From the IMG/VR virus record IMGVR_UViG_3300032092_000236, positions 1-24,736 of that record: a stretch of DNA of 24,736 nucleotides; one strand, 5' to 3'. The position numbers and the translations under genes were made by a program. How positions within the stretch are numbered: position 1 is the first letter of the stretch; each line of letters opens with the position of its first letter. The notes below the pieces were generated by a model, which saw nothing but the letters and a program-made list of their open reading frames with translations, was not told where the DNA came from and made no database searches. Shown here in pieces: positions 15,019 through 22,141 of this stretch. This DNA is from a virus.

Positions 15019-16998
15019 TTAGAACAGACTTAATTGTTGGTTTACTAAATGTGATGGTAATACAGGTGCTTTCTTCTCAATTTTGGCAATCTCATCATAG
15101 ATTTTGTCCAGGTAGTACTTTTCATCCACGTCATACTCCTCCCAGGTTTTCTCTTGGAATTTGTTGAGTATGGTTTGGTGGACGTTGCCACTCTCCAGTT
15201 GCATGGTTCTTCCATCGGGGTTGGCTTTAAGCAGCTTACTTCCCCGTTTAGAATTGTAGTAGCGGACCAGTTTCTTGAGGGTCTCCTCCTTGTACTGTCC
15301 GTCCTCTACATGCTGTCTGATGAAATACCAGTCGCCTTTCAGCTTGGCACCTGCGCAGTAGTCATGAATGTCCCGGTTGTTTTGTACAAACTCCCTGGGA
15401 TCTGTGCCATGTATAAAGTATGCATACCACGCCTTGGGTATGATAAGCATGCTTTTGTTCTTGTGCAGGGCCAGTTCGTCATATTCAAAGCGACCCTTGC
15501 ACTTGGTCTTGCCGTCCTTATACACGGCTATGTAGTTGTTGACGTCTCCAATGATCATCTTGCTGTACTCCACCATCTCCAGTTGCAGGGAGGTCATCTC
15601 CTCCCATTCCTTGCAGACCTGGTAGAACAGCTCTTCATGTTCCTCGTCGATCAGAAACTCCAGACCATCGGTGTTCTGCATCAGCGGTTGTGCACCCGGT
15701 ATGCGGGTGGCCAGCATCTCATAAAGCATGCTGAGCAACAACTGACCGTTGATGGTGATCTTGAACGTCAGCTCCGGGTCATACAGGAACGAGTGACGCT
15801 CCTTGCTGAGTCCATACGTGGCGTTCAGAATGATCTTGAACAGGTAGTTCAACGGGTTCTTCTTGTCATACTTCTTACGTTCCTCAAACATCCATTCATA
15901 CAGCTCACAGAATTCTTCCTTGGGCAAATGCGCTGGACTCCACTTGTTTCTAATGGCCAGGTTAGGGTAGAAGCTGGTCACATCCGCAGATATAATCTTC
16001 TTGCCTTGCTTGGCTTCATAGATTCCTGAAGCGATGCAGCCATGCAGACCACCCAATGCGTAATCCGTAGGCACCTTGCGGTACATCATACGATAGCTGG
16101 GTCCTTTTTTCTTCTGCTCAATGTCCTCCACATCAGCGGTGTCAACGACCAGAGCTTTAAACCAGTTGTGCACGGCTATAAACTCTGGTGTCTCAAACTT
16201 GATGTACGGGAGCAGGATGTCACGGACCACCACCTGATCACGCGGGGTGCGCATGTTGCGGATCACCTTCTTGTCCATCCCTAGTTTCTCACTCAGGAAG
16301 TGCAGGAAGATCTCCTTAGATATCTTTGGCTCAGAGGCACTGTACAAACGCACGTCGTACTTACGGCTTAGCTCCGCCCGCAGGTTAATCTGCGAGACCA
16401 TCACCTTTTCTCCCTTAGGATTGGTGAGGTTGAAGATGGCCTTGGTGCTTTGCACGTCGTTGATACAGTAGCTCACCACCATGTCAGTTGTCCCACGATC
16501 GCGGACAATTTCATAGTGCGGGTGAGGCATCTCTTCCACGTTGTGCCAGTCCATAGAGAACTGGATCCACTTCAGAGAACTGCTTTTGGCGCGGTTGTCC
16601 CAGTGGTTGAGCTTAAAGATATCCACACAAGGTATGGACAGCTTGAATTCTGGATAGTCAAGGAACTCGTTGTTGCGTGATTTGTTGATCACGGATTGTG
16701 CATACTGATAGATGACACTGGTGTAAACGTCAGCGTCCACATCCTTGCGGCAGAACATCTCCTGGTTGGCAAGAATATACTCAGTAATCTGGGCGTCAAA
16801 CCCTAAGTTGTTGAAACCTAGATGCCAGTCACCTGCTGCGCGTGATTCCATGAGGAACTCCGTAAAGGAGCGCATGTCGTTGTGATAGGGGTCTACCACA
16901 AAGACTTTACGCTCCTCACTGTTCATGTCCTCAAAGACGGCAACAAAGCAATTGACAATGGTTTCATAGTCCATTATCCAGAACTTGCGCTGTCTCAT
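15019..16998 (-). CDS. Family B DNA polymerase with 3'-5' exonuclease
   Basis: 659 residues, compact for the family. The proofreading exonuclease is intact by motif: Exo I DYET (D10, E12), Exo II GFNNLGFDAQ (D68) and Exo III SYCINDVQST (Y177, D181). The polymerase has motif A SADVTSFYPN (D339), motif B KIILNATYG (K388, N392, Y395, G396) and motif C QNTDG (D444), where the usual first Asp of DTD is Asn. A KxKG-like motif is at KCKGRF (about 499-504). The protein ends in QQLSLF, matching the bacterial beta-clamp-binding consensus QL[S/D]LF. No terminal-protein gene is visible nearby, so protein priming cannot be judged. It acts as the phage replicase with the primase and DnaB-type helicase of the same block. 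It follows the 135-residue gene by 2 bases. Confidence 0.92.
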   Translation of the reverse strand: MRQRKFWIMDYETIVNCFVAVFEDMNSEERKVFVVDPYHNDMRSFTEFLMESRAAGDWHLGFNNLGFDAQITEYILANQEMFCRKDVDADVYTSVIYQYAQSVINKSRNNEFLDYPEFKLSIPCVDIFKLNHWDNRAKSSSLKWIQFSMDWHNVEEMPHPHYEIVRDRGTTDMVVSYCINDVQSTKAIFNLTNPKGEKVMVSQINLRAELSRKYDVRLYSASEPKISKEIFLHFLSEKLGMDKKVIRNMRTPRDQVVVRDILLPYIKFETPEFIAVHNWFKALVVDTADVEDIEQKKKGPSYRMMYRKVPTDYALGGLHGCIASGIYEAKQGKKIISADVTSFYPNLAIRNKWSPAHLPKEEFCELYEWMFEERKKYDKKNPLNYLFKIILNATYGLSKERHSFLYDPELTFKITINGQLLLSMLYEMLATRIPGAQPLMQNTDGLEFLIDEEHEELFYQVCKEWEEMTSLQLEMVEYSKMIIGDVNNYIAVYKDGKTKCKGRFEYDELALHKNKSMLIIPKAWYAYFIHGTDPREFVQNNRDIHDYCAGAKLKGDWYFIRQHVEDGQYKEETLKKLVRYYNSKRGSKLLKANPDGRTMQLESGNVHQTILNKFQEKTWEEYDVDEKYYLDKIYDEIAKIEKKAPVLPSHLVNQQLSLF

Positions 16999-17000
16999 GA

Positions 17001-17408
17001 TTAACCTTCTTGCTCAGGTTGCTGGATAGACTCTACAGCTTGCTGTGGATTAGGAAACAACGTTTCAGCAATAACTGCTGCTTCATGGTTCACCACAAAT
17101 CGGTCAATGAACGTGGTTATATCGGTCATGTTGTCCATGTAGTACTCCGTGAATGTGCTGAGGATACGACGCTCCTCAACAAAGCGGGGTTGTGCAGGGT
17201 TGCTGCCTTTGACCGGGATGTTCTCACCCTTGTCATTCAACTTGGGAAGCATGATAGGTTTCTCCACTGTGGTTTTGCCAATAATGGCAAGCACTTTGGT
17301 GGTTGGGTCATAGATCGCCTCTACAAATGGACAATCATTGGTAATTGGCATCAGACGGAATGTCTTGTGCCCGTACCAGTCGGTACTGTAAGCAAGCATG
17401 TTCTGCAT
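17001..17408 (-). CDS. Hypothetical 135-residue protein before the polymerase
   Basis: Starts MQNMLAYSTDWYGHKTFRLM. It has alternating strands in the first half (CPFVEAIYDPTTKVLAIIGK), a lysine/proline loop, and an acidic glutamine-rich C-terminus (PNPQQAVESIQQPEQEG). There is no membrane segment or recognisable motif. The stop lies 2 bases before the polymerase start and the gene begins 5 bases after the next upstream gene, so it is a genuine member of the operon. The acidic tail could contact replication partners, but this is speculation. Family not recognised. Confidence 0.7.
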   Translation of the reverse strand: MQNMLAYSTDWYGHKTFRLMPITNDCPFVEAIYDPTTKVLAIIGKTTVEKPIMLPKLNDKGENIPVKGSNPAQPRFVEERRILSTFTEYYMDNMTDITTFIDRFVVNHEAAVIAETLFPNPQQAVESIQQPEQEG

Positions 17409-17413
17409 AGCTG

Positions 17414-17959
17414 TTAGGGATTATTGGTTATTGATTCTTGATATACTTCGCGTTCTCTGTCATAGCCTTCACAGAGTTCGCCCACCTGGCGGATGAGGTC
17501 TTCATCCACATCCAGGATCTTGGCGTACTGTGAAAAGTATTTCTCAGGGAACAGAAAGCTTTCTATATATACCCACTCTGGCGTGTGTACACCATAATAG
17601 TCAGTAAGTATTTTCTTTGACTCCACGCTCATGCGGGAGTATTTACCTTCAAGGAAAGCATCTAGGTCTTCTCTGAAAGGGTTCATGTCAAACACATAAG
17701 CAACGAGGTCATCCTCAACCGGAACAACCTCTGTAAAATTCTTATGCGTGATGAGTACTTCGCGCTCAAAATCGCGCCATTCGTCAGTGTCTTCTTTCTC
17801 ATACAAACACACCAGCTTGCGGTCGCCCACATCGCACACGCCCGGCCACGCCAGATAAGTCTGGTATGGCTTGGGGTGCTTTGATTTGTGGAATCCTAAC
17901 AAGGGGTATAAGAATGTGTAAGACTTTTGAAAGTATTTTCTATAGATCTCTGAAATCAT
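17414..17959 (-). CDS. Hypothetical 181-residue early protein
   Basis: Starts MISEIYRKYFQKSYTFLYPL. It has many aromatic residues and strongly acidic stretches (YEKEDTDEWRDFEREV, DVDEDLIRQVGELCEGYDRE). The FHKSKHPKPYQTYLAW segment and central beta strands suggest a folded alpha/beta domain. No nucleotide-binding, metal or membrane motif is seen. Its start overlaps the stop of the exonuclease gene (ATGA), which implies coupled translation and possibly a joint role in recombination. I do not recognise the family. Confidence 0.7.
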   Translation of the reverse strand: MISEIYRKYFQKSYTFLYPLLGFHKSKHPKPYQTYLAWPGVCDVGDRKLVCLYEKEDTDEWRDFEREVLITHKNFTEVVPVEDDLVAYVFDMNPFREDLDAFLEGKYSRMSVESKKILTDYYGVHTPEWVYIESFLFPEKYFSQYAKILDVDEDLIRQVGELCEGYDREREVYQESITNNP

Positions 17960-19014
17960 AGTGTTAACTCTTCATGGAGCAGGTACTGGAAGGGTAAGCT
18001 GAAGTCACGCTTTCTGAAATGGTAAGCTGCTTCGTTCAACTTCTCCCTGGTATCACTGATCCACTGGTTCAATTTTTCATCGCTCACCTTGATAGGTGCG
18101 ATCTGCATGTAAGGGTCAATGACGATAAACCTGAACTCGATCTTCCATCCTGCATAATACTCTGGTCTGGAGAGGTACTGGTCTTCTACCAGCATCGCAT
18201 ACATCGCTGCCTGAATCCAGTAGCGGAAGTACTCTATGCTTTCAGAAAAACTGTTGAGGTCCTTGCCGGTCTTCTTCACGTCGTTGACGCGGATGACTTT
18301 GTTCTGCGGATCAAAGACTAGGTTGTCTATGAAACCACGCAAACCAAAAGGCAACGCCTCAGGAAAGCTAATGATCTCTTTCTCATTCTCTTTGGTAATA
18401 CCATTGAAGCTGTCACCAAAGTAACCCATGCGGTCCATGACCGTAGGGTTGGAAGTGATCTTGTCCACCACGGCTTTACAGAAGTCATAGGTGTCCTGAC
18501 TTACAACGATCTTGCCTTCCATGGTAGTGAGATATCTCCAGTATTCTTCATGACGGGAAGTGATCATTTTCTCCAGGCGCTGTGCATCTGTCTTCAAAGA
18601 CTGGTACAGGTTAGCGTCACGCAGGATGTCCAGGATGGCATCGCCAAACTCAGCCAATTCTGTGCGGGTATCACCGTGCGCCTTTAGGTCTTTATGGTGC
18701 ATCAACAATGTTTCCAACACCTTGCGGGGGTTGTCGCTGGGCGGTTCCTGTACAGAGAGCACGAACTGGTTGTCAAAATGAGTGGGGTGCAACAGCAGAC
18801 AGTGAATGAGGCTGCCCTCGATCATGTTCTGGTCCATTGCATCATCTCGTTGCTTCAGCACATAATGCTGGTAAAACAGCGCAGGGCTGTATAATAGTCT
18901 GTTCAAACCTGAGTAAGACATCAGGAATGGTTTGCTGAAGAATTCTTCTTCTTTCTGAATACGCTCACTGAGGGCAGGTGGTGCCACGAACGATTTGGTA
19001 ATTGATGATGCCAT
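17956..19014 (-). CDS. PD-(D/E)XK superfamily exonuclease (RecE/RecB-nuclease-like)
   Basis: 352 residues. The order of motifs is that of RecE/RecB-type nucleases: an early helix with SYSGLNRLLYSPALFY (33-48), GSLIHCLLLHP with H71 (68-77), GLRGFIDNLV with D230 (224-233), VNDVKKT with D245 and K247 (243-249), and a Q..Y signature in YWIQAAMYAML (Q268, Y272). It probably degrades one strand of linear duplex DNA to make single-stranded tails for annealing. In this block the likely partner is the Sak4-like ATPase at 21338-22141, with the probable SSB protein. It overlaps the next gene by ATGA and starts 2 bases after the stop of the GIY-YIG-like gene. It could instead act in host DNA breakdown. 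Confidence 0.8.
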   Translation of the reverse strand: MASSITKSFVAPPALSERIQKEEEFFSKPFLMSYSGLNRLLYSPALFYQHYVLKQRDDAMDQNMIEGSLIHCLLLHPTHFDNQFVLSVQEPPSDNPRKVLETLLMHHKDLKAHGDTRTELAEFGDAILDILRDANLYQSLKTDAQRLEKMITSRHEEYWRYLTTMEGKIVVSQDTYDFCKAVVDKITSNPTVMDRMGYFGDSFNGITKENEKEIISFPEALPFGLRGFIDNLVFDPQNKVIRVNDVKKTGKDLNSFSESIEYFRYWIQAAMYAMLVEDQYLSRPEYYAGWKIEFRFIVIDPYMQIAPIKVSDEKLNQWISDTREKLNEAAYHFRKRDFSLPFQYLLHEELTL

Positions 19015-19015
19015 G

Positions 19016-19468
19016 TTAAAAACAGTTTTCCATATCCCGGTTGTAATAGCGGCCCAGGATGTTGCCGTTGTAGCTGTCGTTTTTCAAGACGTCAAGCTTG
19101 ACTTGCCAGCTGAGTTCACAATACGTCAGGTATTTCTTGGAGCAACACAGCTCCAGGATTTCACGCTTGAAGTGTTTGTTACCCTGCTTACTGATGTCTG
19201 CGCTCAAGTCTTTAGAGGACCCGTGGTACAGCAACCAGTCTGATTCCTTGATCTCAACGCGAAACTTCTTGCGGGTTCCGGTGAGGCGCTTCTCAGTAGC
19301 TGATATCTTCTTCTTGCGGGAGTGATACAGGCTTTTCTTGCCGATGTAAAACCTACCTGTCTTCAGGTTAGTGATCTTATAGACAAAGCCGACAATGGCT
19401 TCATGGTTGGGAAGTTGGTGTACCTTGGTGATCTCTTCACCAGTGGGTACATAGGTCCAGTTGTTCAT
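19016..19468 (-). CDS. GIY-YIG-like endonuclease (Seg-like)
   Basis: 150 residues. FVYKITN (28-34) and RFYIGKK (39-45) give the two-strand signature of GIY-YIG nucleases. The following KKISATEKR basic segment, SDWLLYHGSS (76-85) and the helix with E118 (KKYLTYCELSWQ) fit the Arg and catalytic Glu parts of the fold as seen in T4 Seg-type proteins. It lies between primase and exonuclease and has its own control region with a -7 box and three TTCTACA/GTCTACA half-sites, which suits a free-standing mobile homing endonuclease, but a DNA repair or recombination nuclease is equally possible. No intron or target site is evident next to it. Confidence 0.65.
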   Translation of the reverse strand: MNNWTYVPTGEEITKVHQLPNHEAIVGFVYKITNLKTGRFYIGKKSLYHSRKKKISATEKRLTGTRKKFRVEIKESDWLLYHGSSKDLSADISKQGNKHFKREILELCCSKKYLTYCELSWQVKLDVLKNDSYNGNILGRYYNRDMENCF

Positions 19469-19484
19469 AAGGATAAGCGGTGTA

Positions 19485-19492
19485 CAAATGTA
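19485..19492 (-). promoter_or_regulatory. Bacteroidota-type -7 box in front of the GIY-YIG-like gene
   Basis: On the minus strand this reads TACATTTG, an exact TAnnTTTG match, 17 bases before the ATG at 19468. It lies in the short gap after the primase stop and would allow transcription of the nuclease, exonuclease and polymerase genes apart from the primase. No clear -33 TTG at standard spacing is seen; TTGTAGA half-sites lie just upstream. Confidence 0.5.
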
Positions 19493-19498
19493 GTTATG

Positions 19499-19525
19499 TT
19501 CTACAAAAAGTCTACAGGTCTACAA
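19499..19525 (-). promoter_or_regulatory. Cluster of three TTGTAGA-type half-sites
   Basis: On the plus strand TTCTACAA (19499-19506), GTCTACA (19510-19516) and GTCTACAA (19518-19525) stand as direct repeats. On the minus strand they read toward the -7 box at 19485-19492, beginning 6 bases upstream of it. The first copy in transcription order overlaps the TAG stop of the primase gene. The 11-base string TTGTAGACCTG is shared exactly with the reductase control region (10888-10898). Confidence 0.5.
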
Positions 19526-20524
19526 CATTATTTCTTCTGCTTGGTAGGCGTTGATGGCACGATCAAGCACAGGCACCAGGTACTGCAGGGCTTTTTGTTT
19601 GCCATGCACCTTGATGATGTCGCTGATGTCTTTCTCCTGTGGCAGGTAGACATAAGGGATACCGTAGGTCTCCTTGTATTTTTGCATGCTGGCGATACCA
19701 GCCTGGTCAGAATCAAAGAGGGTGACGATTGCCTTGTAGTCTGCTTTGAATGCTTTGATCCTTTCTTCAGGGATCATCGTGTTCTCAGAGTCAGGGCAGA
19801 TCACATCTACTTTGAGTAAAGGTAAACTCTGCAAGGCCATGCAATCTTTCAGACCGCTGGCGATTACCAGGAAGCGGTTGCCCTGCAGCTGGTCTTCACC
19901 TTGCAGGTAATCGCAGATCTTGATGAACTTGCGGGAGCGGTTGAGTGGCTGGTAGATCTTATAGAGAACACCTTCACTGGTATAGTACCCGTATATATTC
20001 TTATTGGTCACCACGAATTCCTGAACCTGGATGCCATCTTCCATGGTCTTACCCATGACGTAGCGCTCAATAGGGCGAACGTTGTAACGCTCCAGCAACT
20101 GGCTGGAAATGTTGTACGGGCTCCAGAATTCAGCATCAGCTTTATTCCAGCCCCTGGTCTTCACGTCCACAACCTTCCAGGCACTGTGCTCTACGATTTG
20201 TGTATCGCAGCGCTTGCCCGTCTTGAGGTAATCCGCATAGTCCTGCATAATGCGGCTTGCGGTTTCTGCAAAGGGCAGGTTCCAGACATGCATCATCATG
20301 TCAATGGCACTGCCGCCTTTACCCGTGCTGAAGCACTTGTAGCGGTAGGCTTCTGCATCCCTGTTGTAGTATATGAACATGGACGGAGTTTTGTCAGCAG
20401 GATTGAACATGCTGTGGATACGCACGCGCTGTCCTGATAGTGGCTGCAGTCCCAGGTAGGTCTCAAAGATCCAATGGCTGGGTACGGCATGCACATCATT
20501 TATAAAACTTCTGCTTGAAAACAT
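19520..20524 (-). CDS. DNA primase (DnaG-like, TOPRIM domain) with degenerate zinc ribbon
   Basis: 334 residues. It makes RNA primers for the phage polymerase. The N-terminal part follows the CHC2 zinc-ribbon outline (IHSMFNPADKTPSMFIYY, 36-53, then YKCFSTGKGGSAIDMM, 62-77), but of the expected Cys/His ligands only C64 is clear, so zinc is probably not bound. The TOPRIM core is at about 217-285: FLVIASGLKDCMAL (218-231), where the usual EG..D has become SG.KD, then TLFDSDQAG (268-276) with the acidic pair. The protein is short compared with DnaG (about 580) and lacks a helicase-binding C-terminal domain. The gene begins 9 bases after the end of the T tract of a terminator hairpin, so its expression may depend on read-through. 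Confidence 0.8.
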   Translation of the reverse strand: MFSSRSFINDVHAVPSHWIFETYLGLQPLSGQRVRIHSMFNPADKTPSMFIYYNRDAEAYRYKCFSTGKGGSAIDMMMHVWNLPFAETASRIMQDYADYLKTGKRCDTQIVEHSAWKVVDVKTRGWNKADAEFWSPYNISSQLLERYNVRPIERYVMGKTMEDGIQVQEFVVTNKNIYGYYTSEGVLYKIYQPLNRSRKFIKICDYLQGEDQLQGNRFLVIASGLKDCMALQSLPLLKVDVICPDSENTMIPEERIKAFKADYKAIVTLFDSDQAGIASMQKYKETYGIPYVYLPQEKDISDIIKVHGKQKALQYLVPVLDRAINAYQAEEIML

Positions 20525-20530
20525 AGTGAA

Positions 20531-20563
20531 AAGAAAAAAGGGGAGAGCTGTGACACTCTCCCC
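20531..20563 (-). terminator. Strong intrinsic terminator upstream of the primase gene
   Basis: GGGGAGAG (20540-20547) and CTCTCCCC (20556-20563) form a perfect 8-bp stem with an 8-base loop. Read leftward it is followed by TTTTTTCTTTTC. This is the best intrinsic terminator in the window. It lies 22 bases after the stop of the probable SSB gene, and its T tract is the leader of the primase gene. Confidence 0.9.
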
Positions 20564-20584
20564 AGTTATTCATATGGGTAGGGA

Positions 20585-21325
20585 TTAAGGCAACTGAAGG
20601 TCACCCAATCCACCGGCTGCTGGAGTTGTACCCAAACCACCGAGTGGATCCTGTCCGCCAAAGCTGCTCACGCTTTCTGCACCGCTTTCAGCACCTGTAC
20701 GGCTCTTGTCAAGCAACACATACTTATCGCGGTCAAATGCAAGCAGATTCAAAGGCTGGCGGTCATCATTCTCAAGAGCTGAGAATGGGAACAATTTGCC
20801 TTCGTTCTTTGGGAAGAACATACGGTAGTTGGGTTTGTCATAGCCTTCCTGGAAATACTCCTGTCCACCAATGGTGAAGTAACCCCACAACTCTGGGTCA
20901 GTCAGGTATTTACCCACTACCTTTACATAATCCTCAATGGTCTCTGCTTCAACACCATCAGCGTTCATGCGGTCAAGCACACCCATTTGCTTAGCCAGGT
21001 TGTTCATCCAACGGAAGATCTGCTCATCGCGCTGAATGGTCTTACCCTGGTACTCATAGGTTGAGAAAGGATAGCGACCTGAACGCACGTTGGCGATCTG
21101 TCCGCGGTAGTTGCCAAGACTTGGGTTGTTCTTGTCAATGGCCACACCCTGGAAATCGTCACCACGGTCGGTGCCTTCCAGTAAGACGTTGATGCTGTAG
21201 GCTTCTGGATCATAAGGAGGTGTGTCCAACTTGATCTCTGCAATTCTACAGTAGTGAGTACCTGGTGTTAAGATCTTAGGTACTGATGAACCCGCATTGG
21301 GGTTAAAGGATGATGATTTAAACAT
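20585..21325 (-). CDS. Probable single-stranded-DNA-binding protein
   Basis: 246 residues. The first half is beta-strand-rich with an OB-like pattern (GTHYCRIAEIKLDTPPY, then AYSINVLLEGTD and FQGVAID), and the middle carries aromatics typical of ssDNA contacts (YPFSTYEYQGK, ELWGYFTIGGQEYFQEGY, YRMFFPKNEGKLFPFSAL). The C-terminus from about 205 is a low-complexity Gly/Ser/Ala tail ending GGLGDLQLP, comparable to the flexible tails of phage SSBs, although it is only weakly acidic. It lies between the Sak4-like ATPase and the primase, the expected place for an SSB. No sequence motif proves this. The strong terminator after it suggests it is expressed at a higher level than the genes that follow. 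Confidence 0.55.
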   Translation of the reverse strand: MFKSSSFNPNAGSSVPKILTPGTHYCRIAEIKLDTPPYDPEAYSINVLLEGTDRGDDFQGVAIDKNNPSLGNYRGQIANVRSGRYPFSTYEYQGKTIQRDEQIFRWMNNLAKQMGVLDRMNADGVEAETIEDYVKVVGKYLTDPELWGYFTIGGQEYFQEGYDKPNYRMFFPKNEGKLFPFSALENDDRQPLNLLAFDRDKYVLLDKSRTGAESGAESVSSFGGQDPLGGLGTTPAAGGLGDLQLP

Positions 21326-21337
21326 ACTGATTTGTGA

Positions 21338-22141
21338 TTATTCTTTAATGAAAACTTTACTCCAGTCAACTGATATGTTGCCGTCTTTGTCAATTTTGGA
21401 AATCTCAATTTCCTGGTTACGCAAGTGCTCAGGGCGTGCACCGCAGTTTACTTCATCTGTGGTCTTGAAACTCAAGATGGTCTTGTCACCTTTGCGGTAC
21501 AGATAACCAATGGCATCTGAGTGTGCAGCGGTGATGCTCTTGATACGACCGGTGAGTTGCAAGTCAAGGGCATTGAACTCTGTTCCGTTCTTCTCCAGGA
21601 GCGTGTCCTTCACGTGACCCAGCAGGATCACATGTGGAGCCAAGGTCTTGATGTAGGCAATGATCTTTTCAAACGCCTGGCGAAGGTATGGGTAACCTGC
21701 ACCGTTGGGCATGTTGGTGATCGAGCCATACTTCTGCTTACCATCGGTAAACCAGTTCTTACCCATCGGGGTCTTGCTGTACAGCTCCTCTGCATACGGG
21801 ATGCACATTTCTTCTAATGCGGTGATGGTGTCTACTGCAATGTACTTGTACGGTTTACCCTGCCCCAGGATCAGTGTACCAATCTTCACAATGTCTGTGA
21901 TGCTGTGCGCCTTAAGCTTAATTGCATCCACATAGTCAGAACCGTTCTCCAGGTCTAAGATTAAACAATCATCCAGGTTGGCCAACAGGGTAGTCTTACC
22001 CACCTTGGGCTTACTGAAGATGACCATATTCTTAGGGTTTTGTGACACGGCTTTGATTTTCTTGGTTGGTAACACGAATTCTGGTTGCGGGACCGCTGGT
22101 GCAATCGCTTCTTTTTTCTCTGCTACTTTTTCTGCTGCCAT
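21338..22141 (-). CDS. Sak4-like RecA-fold ATPase (recombination)
   Basis: 267 residues. After a charged Ala/Lys/Glu-rich N-terminus (1-30), the RecA-type core shows Walker A FSKPKVGKTTL (42-52), a following acidic strand LILDLENGSDYVDA (60-73), Walker B YIAVDTIT (100-107), and a sensor-like strand VILLGHVKDT (171-180). This is the layout of the single-domain phage nucleotide-binding proteins of the Sak4 group (AAA_24), which assist single-strand annealing or strand exchange. It overlaps the 220-residue gene by 19 bases and precedes the probable SSB gene by 12 bases. With the PD-(D/E)XK exonuclease it would form a recombination module. A packaging or DNA-repair ATPase is a less likely alternative. 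Confidence 0.8.
   Translation of the reverse strand: MAAEKVAEKKEAIAPAVPQPEFVLPTKKIKAVSQNPKNMVIFSKPKVGKTTLLANLDDCLILDLENGSDYVDAIKLKAHSITDIVKIGTLILGQGKPYKYIAVDTITALEEMCIPYAEELYSKTPMGKNWFTDGKQKYGSITNMPNGAGYPYLRQAFEKIIAYIKTLAPHVILLGHVKDTLLEKNGTEFNALDLQLTGRIKSITAAHSDAIGYLYRKGDKTILSFKTTDEVNCGARPEHLRNQEIEISKIDKDGNISVDWSKVFIKE

Noticed and set aside
15667-15681. Inactive polymerase because motif C lacks the first Asp
   Set aside because: The second Asp, motifs A and B and all exonuclease motifs are intact, and the gene is full length; inactivity is not supported.
15154-16029. 291-codon open frame on the plus strand
   Set aside because: It lies entirely antisense to the DNA polymerase gene, whose catalytic motifs are intact; its product has no recognisable motif. 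A shadow of codon bias.
17010-17417. 135-codon open frame on the plus strand
   Set aside because: Mirror of the minus-strand 135-residue gene that is tightly spaced with its neighbours; the antisense product has no plausible features.
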